Assembly (NCBI GenBank): GCA_013400155.1
Contig: VXBM01000334.1
Coordinates: 1 to 64,000 of the forward strand
Source of the DNA: Helopsaltes ochotensis
Lineage: Eukaryota; Chordata; Aves; Passeriformes; Locustellidae
DNA: 64,000 bases
Reading direction: 5' to 3'
In this document: in pieces, positions 23,801 to 35,672 of the stretch
Numbering within the stretch: position 1 is the first letter of the stretch
Layout: every line of letters begins with the position of its first letter
Notes under the pieces: model-generated
What the model saw: only the letters and a program-made list of their open reading frames with translations
Database searches by the model: none
Told to the model about the DNA's origin: nothing
Translations under genes and position numbers: made by a program

Positions 23801-25872
23801 ATAACATTTCTCACTGGGAATGGTAGGCAAAGGAATGCAGAACATCCTGAGGACAGACCAACCAGCCTTTGGCTGATCAGTGTAGCCTGCATTTGAGAAA
23901 CACTACTAGTGACAGGGCAAAAATTGTGTGGTGTATATTAAATGTTTTTAAACGCAGCTTGTAGATTAAAAAGCTCCTTCCAACTAGACTTTAAATAAAC
24001 TTGCCAGTGACCTAACACCTGCTTCTGTGCTGCTGTCTCATGGAGCTTTGAATCAAGTCCATGATCTCAAAGTCCTCTCTTCAAGACACCTGAAAACCTG
24101 GGCTCAGGATAGTTACTGCACTTCCCACAAGAGAAAAGCTCTTCACAGTGGCCTATTTGCTTATGGAGGGACCTCACACAGGAACTCTGGACCATGGCAA
24201 ATCCAAACATCTTCCTTTCCTAGGCACACTTCTGTCACTCACCTCTTGTAACAGAGTCACCAAGAAGGTCGTACGTTTAAATCAAGCAAGCAACCGCTCC
24301 ATGCTCACTCCCACAAGATCACGAAATCAACCACTTTGCACCTACTTTCATGCTGAGAGCATTGCTAGGTGCTACCAGTGTTACAGAAGGCACAAAGCTG
24401 CTCCAACACAGCAGCGCTGACAAACTCCTACCACGCAGTGATGGATCAGGAGAGTTCGCAGTTAAAAAAAGCTTACACAGGATATAGTGCATTATTATTA
24501 GCCTGCGATGTAAATAACCTTACATATGGAAATACCAAAGCACAGATCTGTCTAAGGTCTGTTAACATCCTTTGAAAGTTTATGCACTCAGGCAGGAAAA
24601 GTCTGATTTGCCCTAGGCACTGTCTGTAGCCATGCTACAGACACAGTAACCAAAGCTGTAACATCAAGCATCCAAGCTCAAGCCAGCAACACTTTCCATT
24701 AACAACACTGGAATACAACACTGTACACTTGTCTTGCTCCCACTCCCATAACTTGGTCTCAGTTTATCATCAGGCTATGTTTGGTACTCACAGCAGAAGG
24801 ATGGAGTGTAACACTGCATTTTTAAAGGAGCATTTGCTCATTAGAATCTCAATCTTTTTGTACCAAAACCTGAAGTTAACAACCCCCTCTGGAACAAAAC
24901 AACCCCAAATTGACCAGCAACCCAGTGCTAAATAAGAATGAGATAATCTGCAATTTTTACCTAATAGCTCAAGTGTATAATACTCCAACACTTCTCTACC
25001 ACAGTGGGGGGACTCCATTCACTAGAGTATTTGTCTTTCATGCATGGTCAGGAACAAGTACTGCCCAGTGATTGTCAATAACAGCTGAAGGGCTGATTCT
25101 GCTTAATAGATCAGTTCTGGCACAGGGCTCAGGAGACCATCAAGATCCTGACTCCTGCTGAGGTCTGAAATGAACTTCCAAGGTTCAAATCTTCAGCTGA
25201 AACCCGAAAGAGAAGGAAACGGCTTGAGGGGATTGCAGTTCTGCCTATAAGCTGATCTTATTAAACATTTTCACTTGTGACTATAGCACAGTGATATGGT
25301 TCACTAGAAATGTTATAAGAACACTTGCTGATGTGATAGAAGCATCATTAATAAAGATGAGGATCAGAAAAACTAAGGAAAGGATCAACACACAAAGCAT
25401 GTGGTCATGCACTTATGAAATAATGGGATTCTTCTGCCAGAGAATAGTGGCATTCTTTAGATGTCCGCAGTTGGAAATGGAAGGGGAGAGCTGGGGTGAG
25501 CCAGCCTCCAGCAGACTTGAGAAAAAAGAGAAGCACTCACAAATATATGATGTGAGGTATTCCCAAAAGAAGTAAGAAAGCATTAATGTCTCTTTGCTAA
25601 GATGCACACCTCATGCACAATTTGTTCACTCCCACACAACGGAGATTAATTCAAGACACAGACACAGAATTTGGTAGAATGCCAAGTATATCTTTGGGAA
25701 TGAAACCATTAATAAAATTAACATTGAAGAGATAGAATTGTTCCCTAAGCATTGAATAAGGTTAAGGAACCCAGGAAGGAAACTGCCTATATTAAAGAAT
25801 GCTGTTGGCACAACAACAAACAGGTGCACTACACCTGAGGATACACTTACCTCAGAAATCAGAAGATTCCTA
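20880..25872. other. Long non-coding AT-rich stretch
   Basis: No gene or known repeat is recognised. The longest open frame is plus 22861-23271 (136 codons); its composition is AT-rich and it has no domain, so I treat it as chance. Around this interval plus-strand composition appears to shift towards A excess. Confidence 0.45.
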
Positions 25873-25932
25873 NNNNNNNNNNNNNNNNNNNNNNNNNNNN
25901 NNNNNNNNNNNNNNNNAAAAAAAAAAAAAAAA
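25873..25932. other. Assembly gap (44 N) ending in poly-A
   Basis: N runs from 25873 to 25916 and continues directly into 16 A residues. The gap is probably a homopolymer or simple-repeat sequencing failure. Open frames crossing it are artefacts. Confidence 0.97.
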
Positions 25933-28900
25933 CAAAAACCCAAATCAAACCAACTGATAAGTTTTGATATGAAAGTAGTCATATCAGAGAGAACCATGTG
26001 AAAGAGTGCCATCTATAAGAGGAGATTGGGTTTAAGGGTTGGAAAAGTCTCACAGGTTCTGAATTCCAGGTGTTTCAAAAATGCTTTAAAGTTATGTTCT
26101 ATGGCGAAAATAAAAATTGTTAATCCTAATAATGTAACATCTGCCTAGTAGAGTAGGAGACGAAAATCCACTTTAAAATGTGAAATGATACACTAAAAAA
26201 CAAATAGCCCATGTGAGCTCTTCTTTACTTATGGTAACTGTAACAACAAATTGCAATTAGTTTCTACCTAATATACTTTTGTGTAAATGGTGATTCTGGC
26301 TAAGCAAGTGTCAAAATCTAGAAGCAGAGGAAGGTATAGATTGTAATGCATTCACTAATAAATCCACAGGTAACTAGAAATATTTGCAAAATAAATCAGT
26401 GTTACTGTATAACAAGATGTTCTTTTGCATTCATGTGATCACTGAAAAAAACCAGCCTAGGAAATACGTTTTCATTTGCAAATTATGATGCCAATTCCAA
26501 AATCCCCAGCTTACCAAGATGCTTCTTTATATGCCTGTTACAATCTAAAAAGCACTTTTAAGGACAGAATAAATGTCTCTTTCAGGCAGGCTGTTAATAT
26601 ATTTTCCTTCTCAACATCTCACAGAGCCCTCTGCCGTGTGATGTCCTCCATGGGGCTCGCTCACGCCGTGTTTACCTGCACAGAGAAGTGCCTGAGTGCC
26701 AGAGCTGTGTTTGCTGGATCGGAACAGACACTGCTCTTTGTGCTCTCGAGATAAGCAGTTGCAACAGTCAAGCTGTTTTTGTGCATCTCAACCACAAAAT
26801 ATGATCTTAATAATTACTGTGAATCAACTCAAACAGCAACTCCTATCTTCTTCCCAGTAGCCATAAATTTAAAAGGCACTCTTAATTTAGTGCATTTTCA
26901 TCTTGCTTCACGTGTTTGAGAATATTTATTCCAACAAATTCACAAAACCTCCTTTCAGTAACAAAGCACAAGCTGTAAATTGTCCCATACCTCAGTTTTC
27001 TTTCAAAGCTCAGACAAAGGACTGTTCTTGCCCTTTTCATATTATGTCCACATAAATCAAAGCCCAGTAAAGGACAAGTCAAGTAATCTAAGCAAACAGC
27101 CTACACTAACTACACAACTGGATTGTTGCATCTCATGCTTCCCATTAGTCACAGATAGAAACTGGAAACTTCTGACGAGGTTGACAAAGAAGTTGAGAGT
27201 AGAGCCCTTGCATCACGGATATACTCAACATGCCTGTTAACCTAGGACTCCATCACTCAGAGCTGATAGAGCACTGACTGAATTTCTTTCTTCCCTCTTC
27301 TTGTTTTCCAGCCAATGTCCTCTCTTGCAGGAACAACACTTGTGAGCTGTGCAAAGCCCTCTCATTATGATGGTTTAGTGATGGAACTGACTCTGTGTCT
27401 GTCCAGATGTGTTGTCATGCTTTTCTCAGACACAATCAGCCCTGTTTCTATCTGTGTGCCAACTCAATTTTATATTCTGAAACGGGACTGACGGGGGAAG
27501 ACAAGAGACTTCATCTCCCTCCTGTTACACTGAACATCGTTGGCTGATATAAATTGGCAACAACTCCATTAAAGTCAGGACAGCTACATCAGCTTTATCA
27601 TGTTTGATGGTCTGCCCTTCATCTGTGCAACTCAGCTGATGGCCACAGAGGGACTTTTTTTCCCAGCTGCACTGCTGAGAAAATGACCTTGTTGCTGATG
27701 AGAAAGTCGTGAGTCTTATGATACAGTCAGAGATTTAGAAGTGAGGACACACATGTAGTAAAAGACAAGACGCCCAGCCCATTGGGGCTGTAATAAGCTG
27801 GTGTCAGTAACGAAGGTGGAAAGTCTGTTTCACAAGCCCCTCGCTGGTGGTGCTGCCACAAGCACATGGGAGAGCCCATGTGCAGCTGCGCCATCCTGCC
27901 TGTACTACAGAAAACCCAGTTATCACTAAAGAAGGTAAATAATTAAATGCTTTGCAGTCTTGAGGAAATGATTAAAAGCACGTAAGATAGAGATGTTTTA
28001 TATTTTGAAATAAACAGTTTTCTACTATTTACACTGGAAAATTGATATATATTTATCCCATCACTGAATATAAAAAGGTAGAAGAAGCATCAATCATTAA
28101 GAACAAAGAACTGACCTGCACAATCCATGTGTAAGACAACTGGACAGGAATAAAGCCTGTGGCAGTGAGCAAGACAACAGCACTACTGCCCTGTTAAGAG
28201 AACACCAGCCAAACACACTGAACCATGGAACCATAGGACCTGGATGCAGCAATTGCTATCCACAGTAAGAAAAATGTCATGCTACTCAACACTGACAGTC
28301 ACACTCAGGTATTAGAAGACACAGATGTTGCTACTGAGCCATTTTCATGTGGACCTGCAAAATTCCTGATATTCTGTGAATGCTGCCAAATGCTCCCTGG
28401 CATCTGCTATGAGGCAATTCAGCCTGCTCTGAATGAATAAACTGAAGCTGTTTCAAAAGACAAGAGTTGCTGAATGTCTCTGTAATTTGCTCATCTGCAG
28501 ATTTTGCAGTGCTTCTACGACAGTGATTCAACGGTAGCAAAAAAATCCATGGAGGTAAACCAAAAGGAATGAAGTTGATGAGCTAAAGCAGTACCTCAAA
28601 CAAGTTACCTGTCATTTATAATGGAGCACAGTCAGCTAGGAGAGGAATTATAGGACACAAAGTCTAAAACTGAAACCAAAAAGTGATGCTCTGGAGGAAC
28701 GAAGATGAAGGCAGCAAAACAAAAAGAAAATTACTGGAAAGTATTTGCATTTAAACCCAGAATGTTTGAGAGCAGAATCATCCATTGTAAATTTTAATTA
28801 AAGTTGTTCTTTATGTACAAAAGTTTCTCTACGCAGAAAAGTAAGAGGGAGGTAAACTAGAACTTGCCCTCCAACTCACAGGGTAAGGCTAGTACAGCTC

Positions 28901-30371
28901 TCTGATTAACCCATTTGTTATTATTCAGTTTATCCTAACCTACTCTAGCAGGGATTTAAACGAAGCTAGAAAGACACCCTAACTTTGGAATTAAAAGCAT
29001 CCCACTGGGACTCAATCCGGTATGCCAATTTGCTGTTCCAATTAAATGGCCACCCTTTTAAAGAAGAAATAGCAAGCCCTACACAAATGTAACTGCCCTG
29101 TGACCCATTAATGACAGCAATAATATTGTTGTCTGTTATTACTAATGGCAAGTACAGTACTGGTCTGACAGGCATGTTTTCTCCACCACAGCAATAGCCA
29201 GCTTTATAATCCAATAACATTAGAATTAAAGCTAACATTTTTAATATCTTCTTGATGCCATACAGTATTTGGTAACTGCATTAGTAAAGGATGCACATCT
29301 CAGTTAATACAGGTTGGGATCATTGATAAATTATTATTACTTCAGGATTAATATCGTGCTTGGCACTACAGAAAGCAAAAATTAAGGCAGCTTCTGCAGT
29401 GAGAGATGCAGACTGAAAGAGATAAAAGTGCTGGGGAGAGAGGGCAAGCAATAAGAAGGACGAAACATTTTGTAAGGGCACAGCTTCTAGGCCAGCCCCT
29501 ATCTTGGTGCTTGCTTTTCCAGCTTCATGGAGCTATTTTCTGCACACTTCAAAACTAAACAAACTTTCTGTTACAGTTGTATCCAAACATAGTATTAAGA
29601 TAGACTAAGATGTACCACTAACTCTGGATTCAAAGCAAATAACACAGTAATTAATTGTACTTTGCAATTACACTGCTTCTCAAAATGCTGATGTTAATAA
29701 GCAAACAACAAAATAAAATATCATGCTATTTGACAGAGAGAGAAATGGAGGCAAGAGCAGTGGTAGGCAAGGGTCAAAGAAGAAGTTGTGAAGGGAACTC
29801 AACAGTCTTTATGAACCTAAGTTCATTTTTTATAGGAGCCCATGATTCACTGTAAAGATAATAAAGGCCAAATTTTGCTTTTATAAAGCAGAGATATTTC
29901 AAGACAGTGTCAAATGAAGCTGTCAAATATCAAGTCCACTACTGGCTCAGTAAGAAAGGTGACACAAGAAATAGGAGGGGAGAAAAAAACCCAGTAAATT
30001 GGAACAGGAGTTCTAAATAACACATTGCCTGGTACCTGGGAGAGCATACGATCATTTATTTTCTGAACATGGCCAAATTACTCTATTATCAAATGCAAAA
30101 ACATCTGAGACAATTATATATTATCATATGTGGTCTGATATTTTCCAGTTATTTCAGTAGTTAAAATGTCAATAGAGGTCTCAGAGCTAGAATCAAGGAA
30201 AGGGAAAAATGACATTAAATGTGTCAAATTGCCCTGCTGCTGATACAGACACAGACAGGCAACTATGGTCATTGAGAACACGGGGATGAAAAATATCCCC
30301 AAATGGCAGGGCAGCTATAACAGAAAGAATGACTCTTTTTCTTTTGGGGATTTCACAACTTTACTTCCAAT
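25933..30371. other. Long non-coding stretch
   Basis: No supported gene is present. A patch at about 26.62-26.76 kb holds several CpG dinucleotides in an otherwise CpG-poor region and has splice-like signals on both strands. Another GC-richer patch lies at about 27.76-27.91 kb. I recognise no protein in either. Confidence 0.45.
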
Positions 30372-30878
30372 TGTGTTGGGTCAACCCTGGCCAGCACCCA
30401 TCGGGCTGCTCATTCACACCCTCATTCCTTTATCAGCATGATGGGGCAGAGAACATGAAGAAAAAAGTGAGAAAACCCGTGAGTTGAAAGACAGTTTAAT
30501 AAATTAAGAGGGAAAAAAAAAGGTCAAACAAAAATGGAACCAAGCAATGCAAAGGCAGTAACTCATCACCTCCCACAAGCAGACCAATTATCAGGTATTC
30601 TCTGAGCAACCACAAACTTGGAAAATGCCCCTCTCCCCCTTTCTTCCTCTACCACCACTTTCATTACTGTGTTTGGTGCTGCATGGTACAGGATATCCCC
30701 TTGGCCAAGTCAGATCAGTTGTCCCTGCTGTGTCCCCCCTGTTAACTTCTTGCCCCTTTTTACTGGGGAAGTGGGTATAGAGTGATAAACAAGAGAAAGT
30801 TCAGATATAGTCAAAATATTAATGTTGGAGCCACAAAGCACAGCACCATAGGGGCTGTTATGAAGGTTGTTCTATACA
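30372..30878 (-). mobile_element. Endogenous retrovirus LTR, minus orientation
   Basis: This segment matches, by recognition, a widespread avian ERV LTR family read in reverse. It starts TGTTGGGTCAACCCTGG after a leading TG, then has a block with ACAGTTTAATAAATTAAG, then AAGCAATGCAAAGGCA and CCTCCCACAAGCAGACC. Next comes GGATATCCCCTTGGCCAAGT, followed by GTCCCTGCTGTGTCCCCC. It ends in CACAGCACCATA, GGCTGTTATGAAG and TATACA. The TG...CA ends are kept, but no matching target duplication is clear (CCAAT versus TGCAA). No internal viral genes adjoin it, so it is most likely a solo LTR. LTRs of this kind carry a promoter and polyadenylation signal, here directed to the left. Confidence 0.8.
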
Positions 30879-31323
30879 TGCAAAATAAGAACAGGGGTCA
30901 TTTAAAGAGGCTGAAAAAGATTTTAAAGCTGGAATATTTTGGTGTGGTATGAATGATTTCCTCCTGCAAATTGCTCAGTCATACTCTGGGAAGCTGAAAC
31001 TGTCACAGAAATTAGGCAGAACAAATGGTAAACTAATTTAGAAAAAATATTTTATTCATAAAATGACTCAACACTGGTGCATAGACAAAATATCTTGGAG
31101 CTACATAATTTAGTCCCTGAATACAAAAGTCAGAATAATTTTGTTCTTCCTTCAATACTAAAAACTAAAATAATAACAGAAAAATTATATCCAGAGTGGG
31201 TGCTGTGAGGCCTCAGCTACCTGTTTTTGGATGTGCAAAACCAAGGTGTCCAACACTTTGTAGAATCACTTCCTTCGTTAGGATCATTTAATGAGTAAAG
31301 GGCATGTTAACTTTCCTTGAAAT
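30879..31323. other. Non-coding AT-rich sequence
   Basis: Nothing is recognised between the LTR and the microsatellite. Confidence 0.5.
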
Positions 31324-31357
31324 GTTGTTGTTATTGTTATTATTATTATTATTATTC
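31324..31357. repeat. (TTG)n/(TTA)n microsatellite
   Basis: A mixed TTG/TTA tract passes into about seven TTA units from 31337. Confidence 0.9.
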
Positions 31358-33245
31358 CAAATTACCATAAAACCTTGATTCTCCAAAACATTATCAATTT
31401 TTTTAAATTGCACCTACATATAGTGCAGGAATGCAGAAACTGTCTTCCTTCACTCTCAAGCAGAGAGGTTAACCTTAATGCAGAAACAATATACATGATA
31501 AACATGTAAGTTTTACAAAAATCAGATTTTATGTTTTAAATTTGGACCTCTAACTTCACCAGAACAAATAAAGGACTCACATTAGTATCCATGACATTTT
31601 AAAATATTTGCCAGCAGTTGTGAACTTTCCTAAGGATATATTGCTATCAAACACTGGTAAAGGAATACAGGGAATTTCCTTTTGGCAGTGAAGACATTAT
31701 AACAGTCATCCCAGCTGGATGTCATAGGAGTGACAGGTAAGTCACTCTTAGAATGACATCTAAGAATGCACTGGATACAAGAGTCAACTCTGCCTTTGGT
31801 TTTGAAACAAATTCAGATATGAAGAATACACCCANCCTACCCCATTTTCTTTTGTATTTCCAGGGGATTTTCTTTGAGAAGTCCCACCATTGGAAGTTAT
31901 CTGTTCACATTTCTGCTGAAAATAAGTTTTGAAACTTATTGAAACAAATAGTTTTGAACACAGATATCTTCATTCTTCACATCTTCAAAAAGGCAACCTA
32001 TAAAAGGAAGCAAAAACAATACTGTGATTAGTTTCAACATTGCAGATAAAACAAAGATGCTTCTTTGCATCAACAGAAATTATATATTATAATCTTTTTA
32101 CTTAATAACACACTAATGCAATAAGAAAACAGAGGCTGCATTTGTTTTCCCTACCTCTTCTCTACCTAACAGGTCTCCTAAAAATTCCCAAACTTTCTTC
32201 TTTTGCTCAAGCACTGCCTCTGTTGCAGAATTAAAGCCCTTTTTTTTTTCCCCAGGATAACAAAGAATGTTTATCTGATCTAACTTAAAAGGCTATTTGA
32301 TAGTATTTTGCAACTAGCTTAGATTAAATCTTTGATACATCCCCTGTTTTGTCTGAATATTAGTTTTTTTGAACAGTGCTGTCACTGTAAGTCAAATCCT
32401 GATTCCAAAGTCACGATAAAAAGTCCAAAGTCAGAAAGAAAAATGCCTGACATTTTGAAATAACAGGAACCAAAATCTTACCCGAGGGGAGAAGACAAAT
32501 ACTTGTATATGATCAGAAGATAGCAAATGATGTACCTCTTCTCTTTAGTGCACTAAGTGAACTGTCTAACAGCTATTTAGAGGGAAGATCTATCAAATAC
32601 AAGAGACCTACAGGATTTCTGCTGTCCCAAACTCATTTGTTCTTGGTCACATGCATGCAGCAGTTTCTCCTGTACGATTTTGGTTTTGTTTAACCTTCTT
32701 CAGGATTTGCAGGATACTAATGCAGAAAGTTAGCTGACTGGAAATGACACGTCCAGATTTTTATCTGCCAAGGAGATTGCTTCACATATTTTTTGCTGAT
32801 CACAAAGACAGTAAAAAAGATGTACAGATGCCTTCACAAAAACACAAGAAGAAAGAAAAATGACTATCAGGTTACACAACTGTCTTCTGAAAAGATACAA
32901 CCTGTTTCTCCTGTGCGATGAAAAACATACAAGAGAAGAACTTCTTATACAGACACTTCATCTTTGTTCTCTGCAAGAGCTTTCAACAGTCACTTAAGTG
33001 AAGATTAAAACTACCATCAATTACAACTTTGGATTTTCAGAGCTGACCCTCAATCACCACTCTATTCAATGCCGTGACTAAAGAACTCATGAAGCATGAT
33101 CAACCAGAAGGAATTATGCAAGCATAAAATATCACTGAGTATTCAGAACAGAGGATAAAACAGAGTTAAAGCACTCCTTTTGGATCCTGTGCCTGAAGCA
33201 TGTTTAAGAGTTATATGTCTGCTGTAAAGGATGCAAAAAAAAGAG
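31358..33245. other. Non-coding AT-rich sequence, strongly A-rich on plus strand
   Basis: No element or gene is recognised. One undetermined base (N) lies at 31835. Many lines here are visibly richer in A than T. Confidence 0.5.
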
Positions 33246-33297
33246 CAATTTTTAACATTTAAGAATTAAATGATTTAACATTTAAGAACATTTAACA
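33246..33297. repeat. Short degenerate tandem repeat of TTAACATTTAAGAA
   Basis: TTAACATTTAAGAA occurs at about 33253 and 33275, followed by a partial third CATTTAACAT copy. This is low-complexity local duplication. Confidence 0.7.
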
Positions 33298-33608
33298 TGG
33301 TTCTCAGAGAATCAGTCACACAAAGGATGCCTAAATAACACATCTACAAGGCATAAATGGGACATGACAACAATTCTCAGTTAAGAATAGAAAAAAACTC
33401 ATGCCAACTCACTTCCTGAACACTCTTTTGCTACTCCAACACTAACAGCAATAACCCAGTAGAAAACTGCAGTTACTGCATGGGAGGGTTTGTACTGGCA
33501 ACAAAACTGAGATCCCTGAAAGCTCCCACATTTCCAAATCATTCTTTCTTCTGCTGAACTGGAACTAAAATTCAGAAACAAAAAATTTCATGTCTTACAT
33601 AAAACATA
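33298..33608. other. Non-coding sequence upstream of a CR1 end
   Basis: No element is recognised. A 60-codon minus-strand open frame (33399-33581) has no domain. Confidence 0.5.
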
Positions 33609-33818
33609 AGGAAGAAAGTCTTTATTGTAAGGATGGAGGAGCACTGGCACAGGTTGCCCAGAGAAGCTGCGGATGCCCCATCACTGGAAGTGTTCAAGGC
33701 CAGGCTGGATGGGGCTTTGAGCAACCTGGTCTAGTGCAAGGTGTCCCTGCCTGTGGTGGGAGGTCAGAATGTGATGATCTCTAAGGTCCCTTCCAACCCA
33801 AACCATTCTATGATTTAA
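33609..33818 (+). mobile_element. CR1 LINE, 5'-truncated 3' end
   Basis: This is a typical short CR1 insertion. It starts in the 3' part of ORF2 (AGGAAGAAAGTCTTTATTGT), then GCACTGGCACAGGTTGCCCA, GGATGCCCCATCACTGGAAG, and GCAACCTGGTCTAGTGCAAG. It ends with GGTCCCTTCCAACCCAAACC followed by ATTCTATGATTTAATGA, a decayed form of the 8-bp ATTCTATG-type tail repeats that end CR1. CR1 is the dominant LINE of birds, and reverse transcription stopping early gives such 5'-truncated copies. It is non-functional and shows modest divergence from the remembered consensus. Confidence 0.95.
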
Positions 33819-35587
33819 TGAACAGCCATTTTCAGAAATGTCTATAGACAAACCTTGCCAGCAAGCAGCTGGCAGGCCAGGGTGGAAGTTGGCCTGCCTT
33901 CCCATGAAAATCTCATCCACTGACACATTCCCATAGAGTGTTTTTTTTAGCTCCATCAGCATTTTCCAGCAGTTAACTGCTACATCAAAATAATATCTGT
34001 CAGTTCAACCAAGGGGTGTTGTAAAAGCCAGAGACTACTCATCATGTAGGGAAATTTATCCACTATGCCGAAGATTGCCACCCTCAAAGACAAAAATTGA
34101 AAGCAAAATCAATATGCTTGTCACCTTCCTCATGATTTAGTTACTCAGATGAATAGAGACATACACATAATTATGAGCAAACGTAAAATCTTACCTCTGT
34201 GGACAAGTCATAAGTTTTACAGGCTAGGGGATGAAACCCTGGCACCAGTCAAATCAAATACAAAACTCACATTGACTTTAACAGTGTGGGAGATTTGTCC
34301 TTGAATTGCAAGAAAAAAAATAGAAAAATCGAAAAGCACAATAGCTATCTCAAAAAAAGACTCAAAATTTTAAGCAGATTTTTCTACCTGAGATTGCACG
34401 CTCCTTTGCTACACAGTTTTGAAGTGTCATTAGAGTGGGCATATTTGTTTAATTTGACTACTTGCTATATTTTGTAATGCATGAAATACACTTTCCTTCT
34501 CCTTTGAGAGTTACTTGCAAAACAATGCTTCCCTAGACTGCTAGGCTCTCCTACTGCCCAATAAACTGAAAGCAACAAAAGTAATAATTTATTACTGTCT
34601 GCATTTATATTTACTGCCAGCATGAATGAAAAGAGCACATTAGATGATCCCTATAGCTGACATACCAGCAAAAAAATGCAAATCAAGCTGTTTAAAAAAC
34701 ACCTGCAACCCATGAAAATACTTCAGAACAAAATCAACTGAAATTAAACCACTTACTAAGTTTCACCTTACCCATCCAAAGTTCAATACGAAGCATATAA
34801 AATATTCCTTTATTATACTGTTACTGTAGATGCAGTTGGATATCTAAACAATAGTAAAGTATATGTTCTACATAATAAACTAGTAACTGTAGGTTGGGAA
34901 AATGGGACTATGTGGTTCTCCCCCAGTTTTCCATCTATTAGGATGCTTTCTCTACAGGACAGACAACTATTAGGTTCTTCCAGCTTCAGTAGCAATGCTT
35001 TCAGCAAAGTCTACACATCCAGTATTTCACTGCTATGAGTGTATTTTGAAAGAAAAATAATGTGCCAAACAGTTATCTCATCTACATAGGTTTATTACTA
35101 AATTCAGAATAAAAATCAGTTCTCTAATGAGTTTTTTTATTGACCTTATTTCAGCACACTGTCCCCTTCTAAAAGCACTCAGGATAGTCAGTATTAATCC
35201 ATCCTTGAGGAACAATTTATGTACTCTACCATCCATACTTCTATGACAGGAGACATTGTTTTTTTCCCTTCCTCAATTATTCCTGAAGATTTAATCTTAC
35301 TCTGTCACAGAGTATCAAGTGCATCTCAGCCCTCTATCTCATTATTTTCCACAGAGCCAGAAGCTGCCAAGACCTCTGGATAATGAACAAACACAAACTC
35401 CAAATTTTCAAGCATTTTGAGAGATATCAGTACAGAGAGAGCACCAGACATATTAACAATAGATATATCTTACAAAATCACTCAGTAAACAATAAAGCAG
35501 CATCAACTTTGTTTGGAGTCAGGACAAGTTAAGAAATCCAGGTAGTGATGTTCCATTTTAGATGTGCTCTCTTGGCTTTCTCAGGAA
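33819..35587. other. Non-coding AT-rich sequence
   Basis: Nothing is recognised between two CR1 fragments. The open frame 33681-33962 (minus) is partly the reverse strand of the CR1 fragment and is not a gene. Confidence 0.5.
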
Positions 35588-35672
35588 AATCATAGAATGG
35601 TTTGGGGTGGAAGAGACCATAAGGATTATCTAGTTCAAATCCCACTTGCCATGAGCAACCTGGTCAAGTGAA
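35588..35672 (-). mobile_element. CR1 LINE 3' terminal fragment
   Basis: ATCATAGAATGGTTTGGGGT, GGAAGAGACCAT, TATCTAGTTCAAATCCCACT and GCCATGAGC form the reverse complement of the CR1 3' end. CAACCTGGTCAAGTG follows after an internal deletion relative to the usual spacing. About 85 bp remain. It is inverted relative to the copy at 33.6 kb. Confidence 0.85.

Noticed and set aside
25182..25191. GGTTCAAATC matching a tRNA B-box
   Set aside because: No A-box at the right distance, no acceptor stem and no cloverleaf folding in the flanks. The 10-base match alone is weak.
26033..26060. GGGTTGGAAAAGTC resembling the reverse CR1 3' end
   Set aside because: Only about 14 bases match and neither flank continues the similarity.
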